64,000 nt of DNA from Deltaproteobacteria bacterium (lineage in GTDB: Bacteria; Desulfobacterota; JADFVX01): contig JAOUBX010000009.1 in assembly GCA_029860075.1 (NCBI GenBank), positions 26,225 to 90,224 of the forward strand. Direction: 5' to 3'. The position numbers and the translations under genes were made by a program. Positions within the stretch are counted from its first letter, which is position 1. Each line of letters opens with the position of its first letter. The notes beneath the pieces were generated by a model. The model did not search any database. It was given only the letters and a program-made list of their open reading frames with translations, and was not told the origin of the DNA. Positions 17,050 to 25,411 of the stretch are shown here, one piece after another.

Positions 17050-18540
17050 TTACTTAATCGTTACATCAATTCGGTCGACAATCAATTTCTCACCGTTTTC
17101 AAGTGAAACCGCATGTTCTTCATTTAACTCCTCAACTGAACCGTCGCATTGGTGGATAATCCAGGTCGGCTCCAGAACAAGGCCTTTTATGTGCCTGGCA
17201 AGCAAACTTTGTAAATCGTTGAAAACGACCTTCCTTGTGGGGATAATGGTATTGATATAATCATCGGTAATTTGACGAACGCTTTTTTGCAGCAGTGCCT
17301 TTGTTTGTCCTTTCTCTTTATCTTGCGGCGCTGTCATGGTCAGGTTTATGACGGCCCTTAAAGGCCATTTGCGAACGACCATGACGGGCCATCGGTCATT
17401 ATCAATAGTGGTATTTTCCAATTCATCAATTTGCCAGCCATCTTTTTTCCATACTAATTTTTCATCGCCGGCCGCATTAAACTCGATAACAAGCGCCTTC
17501 ATTTCCATATGAACAACTTCTGAAACATCCTGATGGCTCACAACGATGGCATTTAATTTGGTTTTGGAAAGAACTGCTCCGGGAGCAGTTCCGTTGATGA
17601 ATCTTGTAATATCCTCTTTTAATTTTTCAGACAGCTGTTCAAATGCGTCTTCCGCCATATCGTCATCAGCGGGTGTAATAGTGATGACAGGCTGACAATA
17701 GATTGTCTGCAGGAATTTAAGCTCTACGGAAATACCGGCGGCTTTAACATCACGGATAGCCTGCCTGACAGCCACCTCTCTGTCAGGATTTTGCCGCATT
17801 TGGGGATCATCGAGATGAATCTCGATGTAACCGCTCAATCCGCCGGGCGACTCCACCACTTTGACCGTCTCAATGCCAAGTCCTTTCAATGCCGCTTCAA
17901 TGGCTTCAACCGTTCCCCTTTGGCCCTGACGCAAAATGGCTGATGCCCGTACCCGAAGGTGATCGTCATTTTCCGGTTTTCCGCTGCAGGTAATGGGATC
18001 CCTGTTACTCACATTTTCCACACCCATCAGGGGGCGTGGCAAAATGCTCAGGTTGCCTGGCGACAGGCTGTCAAAGTCATGCTCCCGCTCATTAGGGATT
18101 TCCTGCACGGTTATATTTACAGAGCGTTGCCCCTTTCCAATACGGGCCGGTTCCACCGTTTCCAGCAAAGGCAGCGCTTTTCCATCAATGGCCGGGCCCG
18201 TTACCCTGGTGCCCGCAGGGATGCCGATATCTTGCAGCGCCGGTGTTCGCCTGCTGAAGACAACCTGCCCTCTAAGCAAATCACCTTTGGCTCGCTCCAT
18301 TCCCAAAATAGCAACAACATTATCAAGGGCCTTGCCTTGCGCCGTTTCCAGGTAGCCTGCCTCATGTGATTTTTCCAGGATGGCGTAAAATACCGCCATT
18401 TCCCGGGCAAAACTCTCGGCCATTAGTTTGGCAACACTTCCTGTTTCCGTATCACTGATCAAGCCCGACTGTATCATCGAATCGGTTATACGCTCCACAA
18501 TGGATCTGAAATTCACATCTATGTCATCGAAAAGTTTCAT
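17050..18540 (-). CDS. Baseplate J-like protein
   Basis: The 496-aa protein is a baseplate wedge component of the gpJ/gp47 family. Diagnostic parts are the N-terminal SVAKLMAESFAREMAVFYAILEKSHEAGYLETAQGKALDNVVAILGMERA region, which is the usual helical start with the GxxLDxxA-type motif, followed by FSRRTPALQDIGIPAGTRV. A central segment (GTVEAIEAALKGLGIETVKVVESPGGLSGYIEIHL) is also characteristic. J proteins form the outer ring that triggers sheath contraction. It is longer than P2 gpJ (about 300 aa) and similar to long forms found in non-prophage injection systems. Only 7 bp separate it from the upstream gene. Confidence 0.85.
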   Translation of the reverse strand: MKLFDDIDVNFRSIVERITDSMIQSGLISDTETGSVAKLMAESFAREMAVFYAILEKSHEAGYLETAQGKALDNVVAILGMERAKGDLLRGQVVFSRRTPALQDIGIPAGTRVTGPAIDGKALPLLETVEPARIGKGQRSVNITVQEIPNEREHDFDSLSPGNLSILPRPLMGVENVSNRDPITCSGKPENDDHLRVRASAILRQGQRGTVEAIEAALKGLGIETVKVVESPGGLSGYIEIHLDDPQMRQNPDREVAVRQAIRDVKAAGISVELKFLQTIYCQPVITITPADDDMAEDAFEQLSEKLKEDITRFINGTAPGAVLSKTKLNAIVVSHQDVSEVVHMEMKALVIEFNAAGDEKLVWKKDGWQIDELENTTIDNDRWPVMVVRKWPLRAVINLTMTAPQDKEKGQTKALLQKSVRQITDDYINTIIPTRKVVFNDLQSLLARHIKGLVLEPTWIIHQCDGSVEELNEEHAVSLENGEKLIVDRIDVTIK

Positions 18541-18547
18541 AGCTTAT

Positions 18548-20107
18548 TTATTCTTGGGTAATTTCTGTACGAATGCCGAGGTTATTAATAAAGAGCGAAC
18601 CATTTCCGCTGCTTTTGATCTTCAGTTTCACTTCATCGGAATTGTCCCCGTTGAGTGTTTCCAGTTCTTCATCACTTAAATGAACCTGCCCCGATGGGCG
18701 CTTCACGATAATTGACCGGCTTCCACGACTCAGGCTGAAGGTCACCTCCGGTTTTGTATTACCCCTGGTGATAACTCTTGTTCGGCCCCAATAGGCGCCA
18801 CGGGGTTGCCAGGGGTGGCCCTTGATCTGGTTCAAGACTTCACCTTGCCCGTCACCGTCTTTCATTTTGTCCAGATGCCAGTGCAGCTCACCCTCTTCAA
18901 CGCTCACGATAACCCACCACTTGTTCCCATTGAGTGAACAGGGTGCATGGAACCGAAGTGGAACCCACTGCGATATTGCCGCTTTTTCTTCTATCCTGAA
19001 GGGCACCATTCCTTCAGGACAGGGACTGCCTGCCGGTCTGCCTGATTCGTCCAAATGGATCGCCAGCATTGCAGTAACGGGGAGCCTGGCCGGTCGTAAA
19101 TAAAGATCAATTCCAACAAGCGCTTCATTTTCAGGCAAAGGCGAAAAACTCTGGGCTGCCGAGTGCCGGTCATCACAGAGATGGGCCATAAGGGGCGCCT
19201 TTTTCTCTTGCCCGTAAGGAAGCAACCTTTCCCCCGAAAGGTCAGCTTCATAATCAAAGTGTATCTGCACTATTTTTGACCTCTTTACAGCTATTTTTTC
19301 CAGGATCTCTTCTCCATAACCAACATGGAGCTCTATACTATCTCTTCCCGATGCAAACTGCCGGATGATTCCAGCCAGTCGAACATCCGACAGCAAAAGG
19401 GAAATCTCGGCGGGCATGGCATTTTTCAGCATTAAAGGAACGGTATTTGTGCCGGGATTTCTGGATAAATAATCGTTTGCCATCTCTGCAAAAGAGGGGA
19501 TTGCAATTTTTTCACCACCGGTAATCATGCCTTTATGACTTAACAGCGGCTCACCATCCAGGATTACTTCGAGATCAACGGGCAAGGTAGATGCAAAAAT
19601 CTCGACGCTGCTTACATTTACCGTTGAAGGTTCCCATACGCCCTTTGTATCGGATTCTTTCGTGAATTCAAGCATTAGCCGGCCGGCTTTTACGGGATCA
19701 AAATTCATGCTTGTTGCCGCCTTTGAAACTGAAAAAAGATCGACCGGCATTAACGGCGTCCAGGCATTATTGCCAAATACCTTGATCCGTACCTTTAATC
19801 CTTTTAACGCTTTATCGAGATTAATCTTTAACTCATTTAATAAACAATCATGGTCCCAATCAATGACGATCCAGCTAATCCCTCTGACAGGCCATGATTT
19901 TACACTTCCATTAACAGAGCCGGCTTTGCCCTCCACTTTCTTTACACCGCCGTCAGCTTTTACTTCCACCCTGGCCGATAAAAATTCTCTGTTGGCAGGC
20001 AGGCAAAAATCAATCATATGCCCTTCAGCAGAAAGGGTCAGACTTTTACTCTGCCCTGGCCCTTCCGTTATATTTATGTCATCGCTGCCGGCCTGCATTT
20101 TTGTCAA
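18548..20107 (-). CDS. Large beta-rich tail operon protein of unknown function
   Basis: I recognise no family in this 519-aa protein. It is soluble, lacks a signal peptide or membrane segment, and appears beta-rich throughout, with carbohydrate-binding-like stretches such as WTPLMPVDLFS and FHAPCSLNGNKWWVIVSVEEGELHW. It sits between a 157-aa protein and baseplate J, where other contractile systems place accessory baseplate or fibre-linked proteins. A role as a baseplate decoration or receptor-contact protein is possible but unproven. Spacing to baseplate J is 7 bp, so it is clearly part of the operon. Confidence 0.5.
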   Translation of the reverse strand: MTKMQAGSDDINITEGPGQSKSLTLSAEGHMIDFCLPANREFLSARVEVKADGGVKKVEGKAGSVNGSVKSWPVRGISWIVIDWDHDCLLNELKINLDKALKGLKVRIKVFGNNAWTPLMPVDLFSVSKAATSMNFDPVKAGRLMLEFTKESDTKGVWEPSTVNVSSVEIFASTLPVDLEVILDGEPLLSHKGMITGGEKIAIPSFAEMANDYLSRNPGTNTVPLMLKNAMPAEISLLLSDVRLAGIIRQFASGRDSIELHVGYGEEILEKIAVKRSKIVQIHFDYEADLSGERLLPYGQEKKAPLMAHLCDDRHSAAQSFSPLPENEALVGIDLYLRPARLPVTAMLAIHLDESGRPAGSPCPEGMVPFRIEEKAAISQWVPLRFHAPCSLNGNKWWVIVSVEEGELHWHLDKMKDGDGQGEVLNQIKGHPWQPRGAYWGRTRVITRGNTKPEVTFSLSRGSRSIIVKRPSGQVHLSDEELETLNGDNSDEVKLKIKSSGNGSLFINNLGIRTEITQE

Positions 20108-20131
20108 AGCAAAACTCCCTTAAAAGGATCG

Positions 20132-20605
20132 TTAGAACAATAACTCCCAGCTTAATGAAATCTTGAGGCTATCGGTCCGCGTAATCACAGGAAATACGGT
20201 ACGGTTGTAAAGCACCCTGGTGCCGTCTGTGAGGCCGATAACAATACCGGCTTCCTGAAGAGATTGTTCCTCACCTTGTTCCGCCGGCGGCAAGGTTGCT
20301 CTCAAGGTGATTTTGACTTCGTCATCATTAAGCTCCGTAGAGATATGGTCCTTTATAATCTTTGCTTCAGCTACCTGTTTATTCAAGGCTGTGTCTGTCG
20401 TCATTGGAGTATCATCACCACTGCCGACAGCAATGGTGAGTTGTGACAGTCCTTCAATCTGACCGGCCAGAAAGGTTGCCAGCAGGTTTCTGCCTCTATT
20501 TGTTATGAGGTTGTCGATTTTATACCGGCCGACGGGCCTATCTGTCAGATCGTGCAAAAAAATAAATAGTCGCCCTTCCAGTTTGTGTTTTTCTTTTAAA
20601 GCCAT
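20132..20605 (-). CDS. Small tail-fibre-like protein of the baseplate region
   Basis: The 157-aa protein has the sequence character of short phage structural proteins found near baseplates: an N-terminal domain followed by DNLITNRGRNLLATFLAG and a beta-rich second half (LTIAVGSGDDTPMTTDTALNKQ, QEAGIVIGLTDGTRVLYNRTVFP, SLKISLSWELLF). The NRGRNLLA and TALNKQ elements recur in collar and fibre-like proteins. The exact role is unknown. The gene lies between gp25 and the 519-aa protein in the same transcription unit. A purine-rich AGGGAG precedes the ATG. Confidence 0.5.
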   Translation of the reverse strand: MALKEKHKLEGRLFIFLHDLTDRPVGRYKIDNLITNRGRNLLATFLAGQIEGLSQLTIAVGSGDDTPMTTDTALNKQVAEAKIIKDHISTELNDDEVKITLRATLPPAEQGEEQSLQEAGIVIGLTDGTRVLYNRTVFPVITRTDSLKISLSWELLF

Positions 20606-20671
20606 TGTCCTGTACTCCCTTTTTGAAGAAGCTATGATTGATTGTTTTATAAAATAATTATTACCATTAAA

Positions 20672-21085
20672 TTACGATTGCTTTTCATCTATTGTAAGCT
20701 CAATTTCAGCGCTGCTGCCTTCAATTGCCCTGACGACGGCCGTTACATCTACAGCCCCTGAAAGGTCACGCCGGGGTATTACAACAATCGATTCCACCCT
20801 GGCCACTCTGGAATCGGCAAGAATGGCTTTTCGCACATAACGGCGCAGCAGTTCCAGGTTGGCGCTGGTCATGGGTTCACCCAAAAGATCACGAATAACT
20901 GTCCCGTGGCGGGGGTGGCCCAGTCCCGTTAGTTCACCGCGATACATGAGCAGCCGGAGTTTGAGGGCCTGAACGAGATTTTCCTTGCCACTCACACACT
21001 CTGCCTGTCCTGCTTCCATTGCGAGATCAATGGAACCGTCCTGGGCAAAGTCAAGGCCTATATCAGTCTTTAAGGGGTCGGACAT
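20672..21085 (-). CDS. gp25/GpW-family baseplate wedge protein
   Basis: This 137-aa protein belongs to the gp25-like (GPW/gp25) lysozyme-fold family, which in contractile tails nucleates sheath assembly at the baseplate. The family pattern is present: LVQALKLRLLMYRGELTGLGHPRHGTVIRDLLGEP (residues about 37-71) followed by VRKAILADSRVARVESIVV. No lysozyme catalytic glutamate is evident, as in other structural members. An AAGGA lies before the ATG. It starts 11 bp after the 69-aa repeat-domain gene. Confidence 0.88.
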   Translation of the reverse strand: MSDPLKTDIGLDFAQDGSIDLAMEAGQAECVSGKENLVQALKLRLLMYRGELTGLGHPRHGTVIRDLLGEPMTSANLELLRRYVRKAILADSRVARVESIVVIPRRDLSGAVDVTAVVRAIEGSSAEIELTIDEKQS

Positions 21086-21096
21086 TTTTTCCTTTT

Positions 21097-21306
21097 TTAC
21101 ATTAACTTGCCCGGCGCCGCTGTTGCGCCCGGCGGGCTGGCAATGCCCGGCGCTACCTTTGCCTGACTCATAAAGAGGGTGAGCCCCTGTGCCACTACCT
21201 CGGAAATAGCACCGGCCAGATCGGGTGCATTCTCTCCATTTAATCCATTGGCAGCCATCAAACCCTTAACAATCGGTTCCAGCTGGCTCTTTGTCGGTGC
21301 AGGCAT
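21097..21306 (-). CDS. Single-copy version of the spike-region repeat domain
   Basis: The 69-aa protein is one copy of a domain present twice in the next gene upstream (21395-21838). Shared positions include MPAP at the start, NGENAPDLAGAI, an amphipathic helix, then V-APGI and a final PGKLM. The ATG at 21306 is chosen because both proteins then begin MPAP; a GTG at 21318 has a better Shine-Dalgarno, supplied by the palindrome just upstream. Small proteins of this general type accompany spikes in some myophages. I cannot name the family; a role in spike or baseplate assembly is inferred from position between gpV and gp25. Confidence 0.6.
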   Translation of the reverse strand: MPAPTKSQLEPIVKGLMAANGLNGENAPDLAGAISEVVAQGLTLFMSQAKVAPGIASPPGATAAPGKLM

Positions 21307-21320
21307 AGCGCTTCTCACTA

Positions 21321-21355
21321 ACCACCTCTCCCCTTGTCAAGGGGAGGGGTGGGGT
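21321..21355. repeat. C-run/G-run palindrome inside the tail operon
   Basis: CTCCCCTTG and CAAGGGGAG form a 9-bp stem with a TTGTCAAG-type centre. On the minus strand the 3' arm ends in GGAGAGGTGG immediately before the next gene, so the repeat also provides a ribosome-binding site. Confidence 0.55.
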
Positions 21356-21394
21356 CAAAATTGGTTTATCCCGGATTAGATATTGTTTCTTTCC

Positions 21395-21838
21395 TTACAT
21401 CAAACTGCCGGGACCGGTCGTTACAAAACCGGCAACGGCAATGCCCGGCGCAACCTGAACCTGTGTTGTAAACAGCATAATTGCCTGAGCCAGGGCATCT
21501 GCAATTACAGCAGCCAGTGCAGGCGCATTTTGTCCTTTAATGCCCTTTGCGCTTAAGGCCGCCTGGGCCAACGGCAGCAGTTGCGGGCCCATGGGGCCGC
21601 CGGCAGGCGGCGGCATTAACATGCCCGGCCCTGCCGTGCTTCCGCTGCCTGAAATGGGATCGACACCTGCCGGAATGCCGGGCATGACCATGGCCTGGGC
21701 AAAAAACAGGTTTAATGCGTCAGCCGTTACCTGAGCCAGCGCTTTGCCAAGGTCTGCGGCATTTTCCCCGGCAATATTGGCCGATTGCATTGCCCCGGTG
21801 GCAATGCCTTCCAGTTGTGATGCCTGCGGCGCCGGCAT
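21395..21838 (-). CDS. Two-copy repeat-domain protein next to the gpV spike
   Basis: The 147-aa product consists of two homologous units of about 70 residues (1-75 and about 80-147), both with I-GxNAxxLxxxxA, a long alanine-rich helix, MPGI/APGI and a terminal PG-LM. The linker is proline- and glycine-rich (MPPPAGGPMGP). A third unit is the separate 69-aa protein encoded directly downstream. Repeats differ strongly at DNA level, so the duplication is old. The open frame extends upstream to 21898, but MPAP at 21838 matches the paralogue's start and begins just after the spike gene's stop. Function unknown; a spike-tip, baseplate-plug or assembly role would suit its place. Confidence 0.6.
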   Translation of the reverse strand: MPAPQASQLEGIATGAMQSANIAGENAADLGKALAQVTADALNLFFAQAMVMPGIPAGVDPISGSGSTAGPGMLMPPPAGGPMGPQLLPLAQAALSAKGIKGQNAPALAAVIADALAQAIMLFTTQVQVAPGIAVAGFVTTGPGSLM

Positions 21839-21840
21839 AG

Positions 21841-22476
21841 CTAGCCCTTTGCCTTCACACTCTTTGATCCCATTAACGGCGCGCCGGTAAAAAAACATTT
21901 GTGGCTATCTTCGGTAATCACACCGGCCCCGCCGCTACCGAGCTCCACATTACCTGACGCATCGATTTTGCAATCACTGCATTTCAAATCGACATTGCCT
22001 TTTACTTCAATCTGCAAATCTGTTTCTCCGGTAATCTGTACAGCGCCATCCTTTTCGACGGTAACAACCGTTTTACCCGCTGTCAGAACAATGGCTTCTT
22101 CTTTATCGATGGCAATTTCCGTTTCCCCTTCAAAGGGATATTTGAGGCGCCATTCATTTTCGTCATGCTCCGGCGGATTGGCCTTGTCGCTATAAAGCCG
22201 CCCCACAACAATGGGACGGTTGGGGTCGGCCCCGACATAGGATAAAAGCACCAAATCACCTACGTTGGGCACACTGACCATGCCCATATGAGGTGTGGCC
22301 ATGGGCACCCGGCGCAGTTCTAAATCCCCTTCACGGAGCTTCACGCTGCATTCATAATTATTTTCATCCCCTTCGGCATGAGGAAAGACGGACGTCACTA
22401 TAGCCAGATCACCGAGCCGCAGGGATTTCAACTCATCACGGACAATGGCGCGGATAATGGAAACGGGGTCACTCAA
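21841..22476 (-). CDS. Baseplate spike protein, gpV/gp45-like
   Basis: The 211-aa protein is the central membrane-piercing spike. An OB-fold gp27/gp5-type N-terminal domain is shown by GMVSVPNVGDLVLLSYVGADPNRPIVVGRLYS (residues about 64-95). It is followed by a region of short beta strands with frequent T, V and E (a triangular beta-helix pattern) and an apex-like end, THxCxFTGAP-type (SHKCFFTGAPLMGSKSVK), as in Mu gp45 tips that bind a metal ion. No enzymatic domain is fused to it, unlike T4 gp5. The gene is followed within a few bases by the two-copy repeat-domain gene. Confidence 0.88.
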   Translation of the reverse strand: MSDPVSIIRAIVRDELKSLRLGDLAIVTSVFPHAEGDENNYECSVKLREGDLELRRVPMATPHMGMVSVPNVGDLVLLSYVGADPNRPIVVGRLYSDKANPPEHDENEWRLKYPFEGETEIAIDKEEAIVLTAGKTVVTVEKDGAVQITGETDLQIEVKGNVDLKCSDCKIDASGNVELGSGGAGVITEDSHKCFFTGAPLMGSKSVKAKG

Positions 22477-22537
22477 TTTACATTCCGTCTTGAAAAATCT
22501 CTCGCCTTTTTATACCAGTTAATTCCTTTTTTGCTGC

Positions 22538-23839
22538 TCATTTTTTCTTCGTTGTTTTCGCTGCGGAAGTCTTCTCCGGCTGCGGCGCTTCAGGCATTTC
22601 ATTTTTACTGTCATCAAAGGCTTCCAGCATTAATGCATCATATTTTTTGGCTCTCTTTAACATCTTCTTTTCAAAATCCAGGTTCATCAGTCGATTAATG
22701 GTGGAATTATCAAGGCGGCCATTAACAACAAGGGCGTTCATTTTCTGAAATTTACGAAGGCGTTGGGCAAAGGCGCTGTTAAAAACAGATTCATCAAAAC
22801 CGATATCTCTGGGATATTCCAGTTTTGTGAGAAGAGCGTTGGCTTCCTCAATGTCATTTTTTTGAGGTTCAGCTATTTCTGCAGCAGAATCTTCACCGTA
22901 GTTAAATTCATAGATTGGAATTTTATTATCCTGGTGGGGCCATTCAAGCAAGCTCTTTTCGGGAAGGTCCGCCGCGTTGGCCGCTTCCCAGATACGCCGG
23001 CTGCCGAGGCGGTTAACTTTTATGCTGCCCGAAAGGCCGCCAAAGGGTATGCCCTGATCAAGTCCCCAGCCCATCAACCGGACCTTTCCTGTCCTGTTTA
23101 AATCGACATGCAGCGTCTCTGCAGCAGGCAGTTTGCTCGTATCCACATTTCCCTGAGCATCAAATGGCAATTCAAGTTGCTCCACTGCCAGTAAGAGATA
23201 CAGTTCTTTTGCAATGATATTCACATCTTCCGGATCAGGAATCTTGTCAATAATATTCATTGCCTTGTCCACTACGGGACCAATCGTTTTGAGGGGATTT
23301 GCGCCCGGATTTTCGATTCCCACCGTTTCTGTTACGGCATTAAAGAAAGGATCGCTGGCAGCGGTTTTAATCATACCGGCACCAACTTCTAAGAGGGCCT
23401 TCCCGCCGTCGGCCTGAGTCAGCAATTCCTGGGCTTTTAGCGTCAACTCGGCCAGAAATCCAATGACCTGGATAAAACCACCGGTAATGGGAATCACGCC
23501 GTAATTTGTGATCATGTTGGTGGCGTCGTCCCCCTTGAATTCGCGCACCCGGACCACACGCATCCAGCGTGGCAGTTGTCCTGCACGCTTAACACCCTCC
23601 AGATCTTTTCGCATATTGCCGAGCATCAAAGCGATGGCTGTAAAGGCATTAACATGCTCATCTCCTTTTGCTACGGCTTCCAGCGCATTTTGTGTTTTCA
23701 GTTGTTCATCGCTTGCCGGCAGGGTGTTGCCTCGCAGAACGATTGCAGTGCTGTCCGATGTTGCTGTCTCGTCCGTTGTCTCGGTTGCTTCCACTTGATT
23801 TTCATTTTCTGTTTGATTTTCATTTTCAGTTAGCATCAT
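22538..23839 (-). CDS. Tail protein with C-terminal peptidoglycan-binding-like domain
   Basis: The 433-aa protein starts with an acidic Asn/Glu/Thr-rich tail (residues 1-30), continues with a mostly helical body, and near the C-terminus (about 345-395) has a stretch that fits the PG_binding_1 fold: ESVFNSAFAQRLRKFQKMNALVVNGRLDNSTINRLM. In other systems such a domain would touch the cell wall during injection. The last 30 residues are lysine/proline-rich. Its start overlaps the stop of the preceding gene by 14 nt, indicating translational coupling. The body matches no family I recognise, so only the domain call is made. Confidence 0.55.
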   Translation of the reverse strand: MMLTENENQTENENQVEATETTDETATSDSTAIVLRGNTLPASDEQLKTQNALEAVAKGDEHVNAFTAIALMLGNMRKDLEGVKRAGQLPRWMRVVRVREFKGDDATNMITNYGVIPITGGFIQVIGFLAELTLKAQELLTQADGGKALLEVGAGMIKTAASDPFFNAVTETVGIENPGANPLKTIGPVVDKAMNIIDKIPDPEDVNIIAKELYLLLAVEQLELPFDAQGNVDTSKLPAAETLHVDLNRTGKVRLMGWGLDQGIPFGGLSGSIKVNRLGSRRIWEAANAADLPEKSLLEWPHQDNKIPIYEFNYGEDSAAEIAEPQKNDIEEANALLTKLEYPRDIGFDESVFNSAFAQRLRKFQKMNALVVNGRLDNSTINRLMNLDFEKKMLKRAKKYDALMLEAFDDSKNEMPEAPQPEKTSAAKTTKKK

Positions 23840-25355
23840 TTTTCTCCTCTATTTGTTTTGGTCTGCCTTCTGCTGTAGCCTGTTGCATCGTTGATGGTTG
23901 CAGTTGACTTTCTCCCCCTGATGGACGTTCAAATTCACGCTTAAAGGCGGTAATATTTACACGTAATTCCCCAAAAGCCTGTTTTAATGGGAAAATTGTG
24001 CTGTCAAGATCGGAACCAAGCAAGCTCTCACCTGTTTCCAGCAAACTGTCCAGTGTTGTCTGACCCTTTTCCAGCACATTATAAAATGAGCTTCCTGCGC
24101 TTGAAACCGAACTTTTAAGTCCACCCATACCCTCTTTATCGGCTGCGCCAATAGTCATTGCCTGATCTCCAATGTCCTCAATTAACCGGACGCCGCCAGC
24201 CAGTACCGGTCGCATCGTTCCAAGAAGGGCCGAGACGCCTGCCAACTGGATTACTTGAGCGCCGATCCAGGCGAGGGCATCTTCGATTTTACGAAGTGTT
24301 TCTATAACAGGCGTCAGTATTTTTATAACCACTGTTCCACAATTTAGATCTTTTAAGGCTGTAATTGGTGATGGATCACCCTCTTTTTGGGGTTTAAAGG
24401 CGATAACGACCTTATTCAGAGATTGAACCAGTTTCGTAATAGCACGGATCAGCTTTTCCAGTTCTTCTACTGCCGTTTTCAAAAAAGCCTCCAGGCCCGA
24501 CATAATATTTTGACCGCTCATGTTCTTCCAGACGTCCTGCATATCCTTCCACACCTCTTTCAAGAGGCCTATCAATTCAGTGCCGACAGTAAATAGCGCC
24601 ACCATCCCTTTTACAATTCCCTGCAAATCAATACCTGAGAGTATCTCTTTCAAACTTTTGCCGGCAGCTGCAAATTTTTCCATTAAACCGCCAAGGGCGC
24701 CTTTTTCCTTAAGGCCTGTAAGCATTCCCCCCATTTTGTCGGGATCAAGGGCGCCTACCGCTTTAAAGGTGCCACCCAAATCATCAGCGGAGAGTGAGTC
24801 CACATTATCTGCCAATGCCCCTGCCAGGTCATCGGCGTTCATGTGATCGAGCAATTCCGGATTTTCTGCCAGGGCGCCGGAAAGATGGGCGGGATTTTCC
24901 AGCACAGCAGATGCGGCCATGGAATCCTCGGCCCAATTGTCGGCATCGGCAGCAACAGCGTCGTCTACAGCAGCGTCGGCCTGAGCCTGCGACTGGGGTG
25001 GTTCAATATATTCGCGCAATCGCAAATAAAATCGGTACCGCGATGCATAACCGGCCACCTGCCGAACCTTTAGATCTTCGATGATAACGTCCGTCAACTC
25101 CGTGCCGACGGCGATATCGGCAGCCATGGGCAGGGGATCGGCTTTTTCCTGTGCCTGACGCAATTTCTCCAGATCGGGCAGTACATCCGAACCGAAGAGA
25201 AGGCCTTCCAGAATAAGAGTAAGCGGTTCCCGCCCCAGATCCTGAAACACGCTCCCCTGTTGGTCCGGGACTCGCTGTTCAACAAGATTGTGGCTCTCTT
25301 CAGTGTAAACATCCTGAACACCGGCCAATTCCACTTTTCCGATTCGAATACTCAT
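23826..25355 (-). CDS. DNA-circularisation N-domain protein with long helical region
   Basis: Residues 1-120 match the DNA-circularisation N-terminal domain found in Mu N and related baseplate hub proteins (QDVYTEESHNLVEQRVPDQQGSVFQDLG, then LTLILEGLLFG). The remaining 390 residues are unusual: an alanine-rich segment with repeated LS-ALAENPELL/ADDLAGALADN motifs (about 150-205) and then a long helical, partly hydrophobic part (IVKGMVALFTVGTELIGLL, VVIKILTPVIETLRKIEDALAWI). The helical tail could act as a tape measure or a membrane-inserting segment. It follows the gpD gene by 56 bp; in Mu the order of these two genes is reversed. Confidence 0.7.
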   Translation of the reverse strand: MSIRIGKVELAGVQDVYTEESHNLVEQRVPDQQGSVFQDLGREPLTLILEGLLFGSDVLPDLEKLRQAQEKADPLPMAADIAVGTELTDVIIEDLKVRQVAGYASRYRFYLRLREYIEPPQSQAQADAAVDDAVAADADNWAEDSMAASAVLENPAHLSGALAENPELLDHMNADDLAGALADNVDSLSADDLGGTFKAVGALDPDKMGGMLTGLKEKGALGGLMEKFAAAGKSLKEILSGIDLQGIVKGMVALFTVGTELIGLLKEVWKDMQDVWKNMSGQNIMSGLEAFLKTAVEELEKLIRAITKLVQSLNKVVIAFKPQKEGDPSPITALKDLNCGTVVIKILTPVIETLRKIEDALAWIGAQVIQLAGVSALLGTMRPVLAGGVRLIEDIGDQAMTIGAADKEGMGGLKSSVSSAGSSFYNVLEKGQTTLDSLLETGESLLGSDLDSTIFPLKQAFGELRVNITAFKREFERPSGGESQLQPSTMQQATAEGRPKQIEEKNDAN

Positions 25356-25411
25356 AATTTAATGGTCAATAGCTCTTTTTTGTAATAATCGGCTTTCTTA
25401 ATTACAAATCC

